Of a stretch of 64,000 nucleotides of DNA, positions 37,829-49,828 are shown one piece after another; positions within the stretch are counted from its first letter, which is position 1; every line of letters begins with the position of its first letter. The DNA comes from Ichthyophthirius multifiliis (taxonomy: Eukaryota > Ciliophora > Oligohymenophorea > Hymenostomatida), in contig NW_004086022.1 in NCBI RefSeq assembly GCF_000220395.1, positions 58,535 to 122,534 of the forward strand, written 5' to 3'. The position numbers and the translations under genes were made by a program. Below the pieces are notes generated by a model. That model saw nothing but the letters and a program-made list of their open reading frames with translations. It ran no database searches and had not been told where the DNA came from.

Positions 37829-39593
37829 ATGAGATACAAAGTATAAATAAAAAACTGAATAAAATTAATTTAATTTAAATAAGATCATAACAGCAAAATT
37901 TAATCAATTAACGAGTTTTTAAATTATGATTCTATTTAATAGCCTGTTTAATAAATTAACTCTTAAAATGATAATATTGATAAAAATATAAATACTACCT
38001 CTATTTAAAATGTAAAAATGATTATAAAAAATTACAATATAAAATAAATATAAAATATTTTTATAATTTATATGATTTTTTTTTCATATTTAAACTATTT
38101 TTACATTTAATAATATATATATTTATATTTTATTTTGTATTTATTACTTTTTAATATTATTAGAATTTTGATGACAGAATTGAATGTTAAATTTGTAAAC
38201 GAAAATTTATTTAAAATAGAATATAGAAACATGAAGAAGCATGTTAAAAATCTTAAAAGTTGAGACCTATTTTTAATTCAAGAGCAAAAAGAGCAATATA
38301 TATTTTTAAATATTATATTTAAAAATCAACCATTTTTTTTTTTTAATTAATAAAGTTACCTTAAGAATCAAATAATGAAATAGTAATATAAAAATAAATA
38401 CTAACTAAAACTATATAATAATACGAAGAACAAAAAAATGAAATTTAAAAGGACCATAAAAATTAAATTTAAAAGGAGCAAAATATATAAAAAAAACTGC
38501 CGAAATGGAAAATAGAACATTAATAATTTATATAAAATATGAGATATAATAAGTTAATAAATAAGGTTTTTCATAATATATAAAATATATAATATATTTT
38601 AATAATATAAAATTAAATTATAATTTTATAATAAATTATTAATCAAATGTATTATTTATAAATAAATAAGTTATAGAAAGAAGGAGGAGATACAACTTAA
38701 ATATTAAAACCTTAAATTAACTTAGAATTATTAGGTTATATTTAATGTAAATTTTGTCATAGAAAGTTTGCAAAAGGTATTTAAAAAAAAAATATTAATA
38801 CTTTTTATGTTTTAAAAAAAGATACTGCTGAAAGACATATTCCATTGTGTTAAAATATAATAAATAGACCTAAACCACCTAAAAATTCATAAATTAATTA
38901 AAATTAAATGACTTTAAATAATCAAGATTAATAAATATAAAAAGAAAATCGAGCAAGTATTGAATAAAATAATAATTTATAATAATAAGAAAAAAGAACG
39001 ATTTCAAATAAAAATAAAAATTAAGAATTTAAAAGTATTACTGGATTACTTCCTAATATTAATTAGAAATAAAAGATAGATTCAAAATACTATACATCAA
39101 AAAAATTTCAAAGTATAAGCTACACATTTTTTAAAAATAAATAAATAATTATAATAGGTAAAAATAATATAATGGACACAAAAAACCATGAAGATGTATA
39201 CAAAAGGGTAGTTAATTATAGTTCAACATAATGTCCTTATTGTAATAGAATGTTTTCTAAAAATTCAGCTTTAAGGCATATTCCTATATGTAAAAATATT
39301 ATAAATAAAGCAAAACCCTTATGTGAAATTTCAGGAAATACAAAGTAATAAAAATTAAATTAATAAATAACTATTCAATTTTTAAAAAAACAAAAAGATT
39401 TATGTAAAAAAAACTAAGTAGTAAATTTACTAAATAAATCAAAAGTGAATATAACGAAATATTAAATAATTAAAACTACGGATTTTGTGGATTTTGTGGG
39501 TAAGGATAAATTCCAGAACATAAATATTGTGGGAGTTGTGGAAAAAAAAAAATCCTAAAATAGAAAAAATAAATTATTTAAAAATAAAATTGA
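37829..39593 (+). CDS. C2HC (ZC2HC1-like) zinc finger protein with C-terminal zinc ribbon
   Basis: Three C2HC fingers of the zf-C2HC_2 type: CQICKRKFIQNRIQKHEEAC, CKFCHRKFAKDTAERHIPLC and CPYCNRMFSKNSALRHIPIC, the C-x2-C-x12-H-x4-C spacing of ZC2HC1/FAM164 proteins. After the last finger the frame is one base short at A8 39416-39423; restoring it leads to a zinc ribbon CGFCGQGQIPEHKYCGSC and TGA 39591. Linkers are basic and N/Q-rich. ZC2HC1-type proteins are poorly characterised and often found in ciliated or flagellated organisms. The 5' end is uncertain: reading on from ATG 37829 meets an in-frame TGA at 37856, which an intron (GTATAA...ATAAG) would remove if one base were added. Confidence 0.8.
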
Positions 39594-39826
39594 TAATTAT
39601 AAATACATATAAAGCATTTAATTTATTAATAATTTAAACAAAAAAAATAATAATTATATTAATTAAAATATTATGAAAATTTATTTATTATAATACATAT
39701 TATATTTATTTATATAAAAATGTATATTATATAAAATTTTTTTTAAAAAAAATTTGTTTTATTTTTTTTTAAAAAAAATAACAAATAAACTTATTTCATT
39801 AAAAAAAAAATATTTATTAAAATTAA

Positions 39827-40920
39827 ATGTCTAAACAAGATACATAAAATTAAAATTGTTAAAAATTAGCATATAGAATATTATCATGTTCAAGTGAAGA
39901 ACCTTCAAATCCAGTAATGGAATTATTAACATAGTCCCCTTAATCAAAAGGATGGTAATCTTCGCGTTTTTGTGATTATCCATAAGAAATATTATTCTAG
40001 TTTATGTCTCCAGTACGTCTAAAATAATTGCAATTCTTATCACATCAAAGCAAAATAAGTTCAAGGATAGAAATATACATTTATATGCCTAATTAAAATG
40101 CACCATTTATAAATACAGATATAAAATATAAAAAGTTAGGATATTTATCATTAGATTCAAATGAAAGAACAGGTTATTAATCAAGAGAATTAAAAACTGT
40201 ATATGTAGATGCTCCTTGCTTATATTTAAAATTAATCTTTAATAAATAACATAATAACAAATATAATATGTTTAATTAAGTAAAAAGAATATATAAATAT
40301 ATAAATATATAAATATGTAAATATATATATATATTTATAATTTTAAATTTATATTTATATATATATATTTATTTATCTTATTTTAAATTCTATAACATAA
40401 GGTTGGAATAATTGCACTTAGTGCCTTTGGTGAATTATTAACAAATTAATAATAAAATTCTACAAATAATAAATAATAAAAATAATATTATAATTAAATA
40501 TAACACTAAACATAATATGATGCTATTACATTAGATAGACTTCGTACATTAGAAACAGCTAAAGAATAAGCTGTTTAAAATGAAGATTTTGAAGAAGCTA
40601 AACGCTTAAAAGACGCTATTGAACGTTTAAAATAAATAGGAACATAATTAAGGTATTTTTTTAAATATTTTAAAATTAATATTCAAATATTTTTGAAATT
40701 TATTTAAAAAATTAAAAAAAGATAATTAGATGAAAGAAAATAAATAGCCATATAGAATGAAGATTATGAGAGTGCTAAAATTATAAAAGCTGAGATTGAG
40801 CGATTAAGAAATGCTATTGCACCAGAATATATATTGTAAAAACCTGGTCCAATCAACTACCCTTAAACTAATTAACAATAATAATTTCAGAGGAGTTATA
40901 TATAATTATAGTAATAACAA

Positions 40921-40981
<61 letters not shown>

Positions 40982-42713
40982 AAATAATTATTAGTCCTTT
41001 ATAATAATAATAATTTGATCCAATATCATAGCCAAGTTAAAATATATAATTTTAATAAAATAAAGATGAAATATTTTTATAAGATATTAAACATAAAAAA
41101 ACATAGTTTTTACTCAAGAAATTTATTAAAAAGATTAACAAGATGAAGAATCTCCATATCAAGATTTAGTAATTTAAAAATAAATCGGAGAATAATATAA
41201 TATAAAAAATAAAAATATTTCCAATTAAAACCATGATGAATAAATCATTCCTGCAGTCAAAAATTAAAACTAAAAAAAACCATGGGAATAAGAAGATGCT
41301 TATGAGCCAAACAGTTAATATAAAAAAGAAAATATTGATATTGAATAAAACACAAATCCTTAATAATAATAATAATAACCTGAAAAGCTTACTAATGAAG
41401 CCAGAAAACTTGCAGACCCTTTAATAGGTGTTATAGGAGAAGATTATGCTTCTAAGATTTTCTCTAAAGTTTGGAAATTAAGAGAAGATGGATTATAAGA
41501 ACTCAGATAAGAGCTTTAGAATCCTGATAAACTTCTCTCAAAAGATCCTTAAGAAATATTTACTGCTATATGTGGAGTTTGTAATGCTACACTAGGTGAT
41601 AGAGTTGCTTAAGTATTATAATCTTCAATGAATTTATTCCAGGCAGCTTGTGAATCTCAAAATTCAATACCTAAATCGACAAAAGGGGATATATAGTAAT
41701 ATTTAGATGGATGTGTAGGCTTATTAATAGAATAATTGGGTCAACATATTCCCAAATTAAGCGAAAGTGCACAACAATCACTTTTTGCTTTAGGAAAAGT
41801 TTCCATCATAGGAAATGCTTTTGTGACAAACTGCATATGTAAAGGCACTGGTTTAAAATAAAAGCTTTAAAATTCAATAAAACATATATAAGGAAGATTA
41901 GTTATATTGCAAGAATTTGTAAAAAAATACCAAATAGGAAACAAAGAAGTCCCTTTAAACCCTGTCGTAGAGTTTAGTGTAAAATAACTTTCGCATCCAA
42001 ATTAAGAAGTAAGAAATGCGAGTATTTCATTACTTGTAGAAATCTATAAATGTGTCGGAGAGGCTAAATTAAATCCTTTTTTAGCTGAAGTTCCTTAATA
42101 ATAATTAGACTTGTTATAAGAAGAATTCTAAGGAGGAAAGAAATAAGAAAATAAATAATAAAAAGAACATAAAGTTATCGTTTCTACAAATATTTAGCAT
42201 TAGGGTCCTTCTGCCAAAATTAAAGGAAATAAAAAAAATGAAACCTAAGGAAATTTAAATAATAGTAATGACAAAAATAAAAATACAAATAATAATAATA
42301 ATCTTACTAATAGTAATGAAGATGACACAAATAAAATCTGTGATTTTTGTGGTGTTTTTAATAAACAATTCATTGATACCATCAAACTAGATATGCATTA
42401 ATGGAAAGAATGTCCTATGCTTATGGTCTGTAAATATTGCGCTTAAGTAGTAGAAATTTCATCTCTTGGATCTCATTTATTAGAAGAATGTTCTTAAATG
42501 AGAAAATTTAGAAAATGTCCAAGGTGTAAAGAACCTGTTCATGTAGATGAATATAATACACATGTTGATGAAAAAACTTGTTTACCTGCTAAAGGCATCA
42601 ATGTTGCTAATAGATGTGTTTTATGTCATAGTGATATTCCACCAGGATAGTAAGGATGGAAAATTCATTTAACAGTTGATGGCTGTCCTAATAATGAAAG
42701 AAGTGTTGGATGA
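39827..42713 (+). CDS. CEP104: CEP104 ciliary-tip protein
   Basis: Binds microtubule ends at the ciliary tip and is needed for proper tip structure. Domain order as in CEP104: N-terminal jelly-roll (SSEEPSNPVMELL, GWQSSRFCDYPQEI, RLKQLQFLSHQSKISSRIEI, KKLGYLSLDSNERTGYQSRE, APCLYLKLIF); paired helical repeats NEDFEEAKRLKDAIERLKQI and NEDYESAKIIKAEIERLR; a Q-rich linker; a TOG domain (VIGEDYASKIFSKVWKLRED onwards) that binds tubulin; and a C-terminal zinc finger array ending CVLCHSDIPPGQQGWKIHL and DGCPNNERS. About 880 residues. Introns at about 40281-40401, 40449-40509 and 40652-40720. One base is missing at T5 41107-41111, before the TOG domain; the frame is open on both sides. TGA at 42711. 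Confidence 0.96.
40921..40985 (+). repeat. (TAA)n poly-Gln tract in CEP104 linker
   Basis: About 20 TAA codons broken by a single AAA encode a Gln run in the linker between the coiled coil and the TOG domain. Confidence 0.85.
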
Positions 42714-43626
42714 ATTATTTATTAATTTTTAATATTTTTTTTTTTTATAATAATATTTTTATTATTTTTTTATTTAATTTTTTATTATTTTTTAATATTT
42801 TTATAAAAATAAATTTTTTTCTTATCGTTTTTTAACTATTAATATTATAATTAATTATATAAAATACAATTATTTATTTAAAATTTATTTTTTTAATATT
42901 TTTATTTAATGATAAAATTTAATTTATATTTTTTTATTTAAATGATTTAAGTGAATAATTTATTATTTAAAATTATAAAAAAAGAGGAAAATATTTATTT
43001 ATTATTAATCGATAATCTAATTAATATAACTTTTAAAATTTAAATTACAAACTATACTTATAAAATTAATTAATTATTACTACTACAATACTTTTAAAAT
43101 ATTAACTATTTAATAATCTTAATATAAACATTTATATTAAAATTTTCAAATATATAATAAATAAATAATTAAAATTAATTATAAATGCTATTTATAATTT
43201 AAATATATATTAAAGTACTTTTATTTATATTTGATTTTATAATTATATATTTTTATTTTTTTTTAGAATTTTAAATATTGTTTTCTTGTTAATTTTAGTT
43301 AACTAATTATTTTGTTTTTATTTATTTTTTACTTTTGTTAAAAGTATAATTTTTCTTATTTTTTTATAGATATTTTATAATTTTAAAATTTGTTCTTTTA
43401 ATTTTAGAAATATAGAAAAATATTGGTTATTTTTAAAGAACATTAATATAAAATTATGAATTTTTTTTTAAATTAGACAATTAATTCTTTCCTTTCTGAT
43501 CTAAAAAATAAAAAGCTTTATTTTATTTTTTTCTTTAAATAGTAGTTTGCAAAAAAAAAATAAAAATAATAAATAATTAAAAAAAAAAAAACTAACACAT
43601 TATACAAAAGAAAAAAAAACAAAAAA
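42714..43626. other. AT-rich spacer, no gene seen
   Basis: About 0.9 kb of A/T runs. No supported coding frame or RNA. Confidence 0.6.
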
Positions 43627-44211
43627 ATGAGTAACAATACTTAATAAAATTCTTCTAAATTATGCACTGTATGCTAATAATTTTATGGAAATCCTGCTAA
43701 TGATAACTTGTGTTCATCATGTTACAAGTAGAAAAAAAAAAAATACAAATATATAATCTATTAATTAAAAAAAAGATAAAAAATGGTTAAAAGCAATAAC
43801 AATCCTTAATAATAAACCTTAAATACATGCTAAAACAATATAAAAATATTAACTGAAGATCTATAATAAAAATAAGCTAAAGAAACATAACCTGAAAATT
43901 TAATAAAAGATTAAAAAGAAGAAGTAGATTAATAAAAAGAATAAACAAAACCAATGCAAGTCAATAAAAATATAAATTTATATTAAAAATATTAAATATA
44001 AAAAAAAAATTAGGTTGATTCTAATAAATGTTGGAATTGTAATAAAAAAGTCGGTCTCCTTGGAGTGAAATGTAAATGTGAATTCACATTTTGTAATAAA
44101 CATAGAATGCCTGAAGATCATTAATGTGATTTCGACTTTGCATCAGAAGGCAAATAAAAATTAAAAAATGCTAACCCTCTTATACAAAAAACTAAATTAG
44201 AAAAAATTTGA
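43627..44211 (+). CDS. A20/AN1 zinc finger protein
   Basis: The frame is open for 194 residues. N-terminal A20 finger: LCTVCQQFYGNPANDNLCSS then CY (C-x2-C-x3-F-Y-G-N-P...L-C-S-x-C-Y). C-terminal AN1 finger: CWNCNKKVGLLGVKCKCEF, TFCNKHRMPEDHQCDFDF. This is the ZFAND5/6 or plant stress-associated protein layout: A20 binds ubiquitin and the proteins act in proteasome and stress responses. Two segments with intron form, 43728-43775 (48 nt) and 43960-44013 (54 nt), are multiples of three and contain no TGA, so they can be read through; removing them gives a 160-residue protein nearer the family length, which I favour. TGA 44209-44211. Confidence 0.93.
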
Positions 44212-44963
44212 TACTACTTTTATTATAAAATAAACTAAAACTTATTTGTTTGATTTTTTATAATAAAGGAAATAAATAAATATGTTAATAAAAATACACA
44301 TATATATAAATATATAAATATAATGCTATGTGTATATTTTTGTTTTTTCTAATATTTTAAATCAATTATATATTTATTTGTTTGTAATTCATTTATTAAT
44401 TTTATAAAAATTATATATTAAATTTAACATATTTTTTTTTTTTAATAATAATATACATATAACTTATTTTAAATATACTTTAAAAAAAAAAATTATTTTC
44501 TCTATTCACAACATAATTATATATAATTATTTTTCCCTTTTTATTTTAAAATTATAATAATAATATTTTTAAAATAATATTTATTTATAAAATAATAAAA
44601 AAAAAAATGTAATTAATAATTATGAAAAAAAAAATTATTATAAATATGTAAAAAAAAGAAAGAAAATTAAATAAAAAAGAAATATATAATATCACATTTT
44701 TAAATATAAATTGATAAATATAATAATTTTTTTTTAATTTAAAAATAAAAAATTAAATATATATTTATATATATTTTAATATGTATTTATATATTTATAT
44801 TTATATTGATATTTATATATATATATATTTATAAATTTATATATTTTTATATTAATTAATATATATATTTATTATATAATTTAATTCATTTAACAATAAA
44901 TATATTTTTCTTTTTTATCTTTTTTATTTAATTTATTATATAATATAATTAAAAAAATTATAA
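44212..44963. other. AT-rich spacer, no gene seen
   Basis: TATATTTATATATT-type repeats around 44750-44880. Nothing recognisable. Confidence 0.6.
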
Positions 44964-46337
44964 ATGTAAAATAAATTAATACGCAATAATTATACTTCAG
45001 GTATTTCTATGGAATAAATATCTCAACTTAATGCTAATGAATTTATTAATCATAATTATATAAATTTTGAAGAACTTAATTTAAGTAAATTTTAAATATT
45101 TTTTTTTATTTATTATTATAAATAATATTTAGAAGTCATTAATTCAGATAAAAATAATTTATTGAATAAAAAATAATAATATTAAGTTAATTTATAAAAT
45201 TATAATTAAAATTTATTAAATGTCGAAAGTAAAATTGTAAACTTTTTTAATATACAATAATATGCTATATATTATTTATTAAAAAAATAAAAATAATATA
45301 GTTGATAAAATGATATATTTAATTAGTATATGCAAGAGCCTTAATAAAAAAATATAAAAATAACTCAAAATAATATATAACTTAATAATCACAATATATA
45401 AAATAATAATAATTAAATATAATAACCTTATCATTCTAATTATTATAAATAAATTAACCAACAAATTTTATATGTACCTTAGTAAATGTTTCATTCTAAT
45501 TTTTATTAGAGTAAAGTTACAAAACAAAGTGTAAATCTAAATTATTCTACAAAGATAAAATTAATAACAATCAAAATAAAAATCTAAATAATAATTAAAA
45601 GTAAAAAAATATAATAAAAAAAATTAAATATATATACATATTAAGTTAAATAGTTAAATGTAAGAAATGTTATTTATAATAGTAAATTCCATAAAATGAT
45701 AAAATCATGTAATGCTATAGTTGTAAAAATGTATAGGAAAGTAAAATATAATATATATAAATATATATATTTATTAATTATAAATTTATTATTATATATT
45801 ATTTATTTTAAAGTTTAAATAGAATAAAATTTCTAATATTCAATATTTCAATGCGGAATTTGTAAATCTTATGTACATTATTAACCAGGAAGTAAAAAAA
45901 TATTTATATTAAAATTTAAATATATTTTTTTTAAAGTAAGAATATATTACTAATCCACAAAATGTAATACTGTAAATTTAGTTCCGAATAATACTATTTA
46001 AAATTAGATTTTATAAAATAAAGTTGAATCATAAATAAACTAATAATACAAAGAGACTATAAATAAATAAGACAATTTATAAAACAATAAAGATAATATT
46101 AATCTTGAAATTTAGCATTAATTTATAGAAGATGAAATAAAAAATTATGTAAAAGCTAATGATATTAAAAATGAAATTTAAGATGATAAAATATAAAATC
46201 CAATTTCTAATGATAATTAACCAAAAACTTAATATTAATAATAAAAAAAAAATTCTAATTAGGATACAGTAGAATAATAAAATGCTTTTTTTGAGTTAAT
46301 TAAAAATTAGAAAAATATAGAAACTATAGAATTTTGA
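44964..46337 (+). CDS. LSD1-type zinc finger protein with N/Q-rich flanks
   Basis: About 380 residues. The centre has two treble-clef-like units: VKCKKCYLQQQIPQNDKIMQ followed by CYSCKNVQ, and FQCGICKSYVHYQPG, which after an intron (about 45892-45937) continues RIYYQSTKCNTVNLVPN. The pattern C-x2-C...Y-x-P-G...C-x-x-V-N-x-V-P is that of LSD1 zinc fingers (zf-LSD1), also found in metacaspases and transcription regulators. In the second unit the first Cys of the second pair is Ser as written. The N-terminus is Gln/Asn-rich, the C-terminus acidic and helical. Introns at about 45087-45132 and 45237-45300 are seen; one base appears missing at A4 45557-45560. Function unknown beyond likely zinc binding. 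Confidence 0.7.
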
Positions 46338-46504
46338 AATATTAAGAATATTTTTATAATTTTTTTTTTATATAGTTATATTTATAAATAATAATAAAAG
46401 AAATAGTTTTAAATTGAAATTATAAATGAAAATAATATAAATAAATAAATTAATATTACATTATATACACATTTAAATATTATTACTATTTAATAATTAA
46501 AAAC

Positions 46505-48107
46505 TCATATACTTGGTTTTCTTTCTTATTCTGCTGCTTTTCTCCATGAAAGACTAAACTCATCAATTTTACTCATAAACTCATCATGAAATCCTAATAA
46601 AACAGACTGATCTTTATGTCGATTATTTAATATTTATTAAGAATTTGGAAAAATTTGGGACAAATTTAATTTAAGTTTTTATTTAAGATTAATATTTATA
46701 TTATCTTATTAATTTTTTTTAGGATTAATAATATTTTAGATTTGACTTAAAATAATATGAGACTCTTCCTTTCTAGAAATTATATTTTTAATTAAGTCTT
46801 CTCTTTTTTAAAATTCAGAAATTTATATCTATTATTAGTTTATAATTTAAATAAGTTAAGGATTGGAAATTTATTATTGTTTTTTAGGAGATAATAAAAC
46901 AATTTTTTTAATCAAATTATTCTTAAATTTTTAATTATTAAATTTTATTATTTTATCTATTATCGAATTCAAATTTAAATCAGTTAAATTACACTTTTTG
47001 TTTGGTGGAGAACTTAATTAGTTCATAAATTTTATATTTTATTGTTTATTTTTTTATAAAGGATTCGTCTTTTTAGTTATATTTTCATTTTCAATTAAAA
47101 ATTCATGAGATTTATAAGGTTTATGTTATTATAATAATTATGATAGACTTGTTTATTTATTATTATTTAAACTTTAATTTAAAGTTGTTTTTGCTTGACT
47201 CGTTATTCTTTTTTATTTTATAAAAAAAAAAAATCTATTTTTTTTACATTTAAGGTGAAATTTCAGAATTACTTTATATTTTTTTATTTGAAAAAGATTT
47301 TTTTTGACTAAAAAGTTTTTTTTTGACATTATTTTGTACAAAATTTTAATATTTACTACTTTTTCTTTATGCTTCGCAATCTAAACTTAAATATTTTTTA
47401 TTTTCTTTTCCGTTTTTTTATAAACTTTCATGCGCTTAAAAATAATTAGTTTCTTTGAAATTTTTACATTAGGTATTTAAAATTAATCGCTGACCAAATT
47501 GAGGGGAAAATTATTTATTTATATATTTACAGCTATTTGTATTACTAGAGTATATGGTAGGTTTTAATTAATCATACAACTATTAATAATACTTTAAATT
47601 GTATTTAAATAAATTTTGGGCTTTTTTTTACTGGCAATTTATTTCTAAAGGTTACTTTTTTTTTTTAATTAATACTACTTTATTAAAAACATTGGAGAGT
47701 ATTATTATTGACTTTTTAATCTAAATCTTTTTACTTTTTTTAAAAATAAATAAATTAAAAATTTATTTTTTAAATATTTTTTTATTTTTTACAGATATAT
47801 TTATTATGTTAGATGAATTAATTTACTGAAGTTTAATTCTTTAAACATTACAATTTAATGAGTTCCTCAATATTTTTCTATGAATTAATTAAATGAATAG
47901 AAGAAAATAAAATTAAAAAATAATTTATAATTTTTTTATTTTTTTTTAGATTTAAAAAATTAATATATATTACTTATAATTTCCCATTACTATTTAAGGT
48001 GTATTTTTTTAAGAAATTGTATTTGTCCCAAAAGGAACGTGATATTTTTCATAAAAGTCTAATTGCTTTTATAATTTATCATTTTAAAATGAGTTACTTT
48101 TAAGCAT
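46505..48107 (-). CDS. Ser/Asn/Gln-rich protein, unknown
   Basis: Starts at ATG 48107 (MLKSNSFQNDKLQKQLDFYE) and runs through four exons to TGA 46505-46507, about 480 residues. It is rich in Asn, Gln, Ser and Lys with predicted helical stretches (LDFYEKYHVPFGTN; KNNLIKKIVLLSPKK) and a conserved-looking end SVLLGFHDEFMSKIDEFSLS followed by WRKAAEQERKPSI. Introns at about 47889-47951, 47746-47808 and 47215-47256 join in phase; one base is missing at T7 48004-48010. Converges with the LSD1-finger gene. The patterned C-terminus suggests a binding site for a partner. No family recognised. Confidence 0.7.
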
Positions 48108-48490
48108 AATATTAATAATTATGTATTAAAATTAAATAAAAAAAAAATATATATATAAAATATATTATTAATATATATAAAAAGGTTTATTCACATTTTT
48201 TTAAAAAAATGAAAAAAAATGTAAAAAGAAAAAAATTATTTATAAATATTATAATAATAAAACAAGTAAAAATATATTAAAACAGTATAATATTTAAAAT
48301 TATAAAAAATATATTAAAATTCTGTAATATAATATATTATTATGTATATACTATAATACTAATTAACATATAGAACAAATAAATTACAATAATATGTGTT
48401 TTTAATTTAATAAAAATAATTTAATTAATAAATTAAAATTATTTATTTTATTCTTAAATTTCTTTTTAATTAATAATAACTTTTACAAGT
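48108..48490. other. AT-rich spacer, no gene seen
   Basis: Between two minus-strand genes; presumably the promoter of the 48107 gene. No feature recognised. Confidence 0.6.
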
Positions 48491-49828
48491 TCAACATTAT
48501 TAATAATAATGATATTGTTAATATTATTGATATTAGTCAGTCATATTATTAAGATTATTCATATTATTTATGCTATTTATGCTAGTCATGTTATTCATAT
48601 TATTAATGCTATTCATGTTATTCATTTTATTCATATTATTAATATTATTCATGTTATTCATATTACTCATGCTATTTATATTATTCATGTTATTCATGGT
48701 ATTAATGTTATTCAAGTTATTAATATTATTCAAGTTATTAATGTTATTCATGTTATTAAGAGTGTTCATACTATTTATGTTTTTTGCGAATTCCATTTAT
48801 TAATGTTTTTATTCACATCCACTAACAATAATATTATTAATAAGATTTATGTTATTGATATGATTCATAGGATTTTTAGTATTTATAGTGTTATGAGTAT
48901 TTATATTATTCATATAATTCATATTGTTCATATTATTCATATTGTTCATATTATTCATTTGATTTATAGGATTCATAGAGTTAATTTAGTTATTAAGATT
49001 AAATTCATAATTTTCTTCTTTGGATTTAAAATTTAAGTTTTATATTTATTCTTATGGCATATAATTAATTTCTTAAATATTAACCTAATGATTATCTTAA
49101 ATATAGTCATCTTTTAAAGTAATATGTTATTCAAGAGAATATTCTTTTTAATTATCAACAATGACATTATTTTATTTTAACTTAGTAGAATTTTAAGAGT
49201 TTTATGATTAGAAAATATTATATTTTTAAATAGTTTTATTCAACTTTAATTTACGAGAATTCTATTATTTAGACTCTTATTTGTTTTATACTTACCTTTT
49301 ATAAGATTCTATAAATCTATGACTAACATTTTTTTATCTTTTCCTTTAGATTTTTTCTTCAGGGAATAAGGAATTCCAGATTTCGAATATTCCTCTATAT
49401 TGTTAATTGTTTATAAAATGGAAAATAAATAAGGCAAAAGCACGTTTCCAAATTAAGCTTTACTAATCTTTAACCTCTATTTAGCTACTAGTTTATTCAA
49501 CCACTATATTTAGTAAATAGTTCTTAAAGTTATTTATTTAGTTATATTTTTCAAGTTCACTTATATATCCAACCATTATTAGAATATATTTGGCCTCTTT
49601 TATACATGAGTATTATTTTAATATGTAATCAGTAATATCTTTGACTCTCTACATATTTAAATGATATTTCAAGAATTATCCCGCATAATCTTCCAAAAAA
49701 TAATTATTTATTGAATTCTGAAAATGATTATTTAAAAAATGTCTATCTTTTTTAACTTTATCCAAAATGTATAAAACATCATTTTTTATTTGTTCTTTTT
49801 GTTTTTCAATATTAATCTCAGTAATCAT
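48491..49828 (-). CDS. helical protein with long Asn-Met/Ile repeat tail
   Basis: Single exon, 445 residues. Residues 1-190 are globular and helical, with hydrophobic spacing (VLYILDKVKKDRHFLNNHF; KYILIMVGYISELEKYNQI; WKRAFALFIFHFINNQQYRG then FEIWNSLFPEE). A polar linker follows, then from about residue 285 a tail of triplet-like N-N-M / N-N-I / N-S-M units spanning about 48540-48970. The tail ends in a Q/Y-rich cap. The helical domain vaguely recalls VHS/CID-like superhelical domains, but I cannot assign it. The opposite strand carries an open His/Ile/Val frame over the same repeat, which is an artefact. Start chosen as the first ATG of the open frame. Confidence 0.8.
48540..48970 (-). repeat. 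coding Asn-Asn-Met repeat array
   Basis: Degenerate nine-base units (AAT AAC ATG / AAT AAT ATT) repeated some 45 times encode the NNM/NNI tail of the preceding gene, with an interruption at about 48785-48870. Confidence 0.85.

Noticed and set aside
48509-49036. 175-codon plus-strand frame rich in Ile, His and Val
   Set aside because: It is the complement of the Asn-Met repeat on the minus strand; composition follows the repeat and there is no domain.
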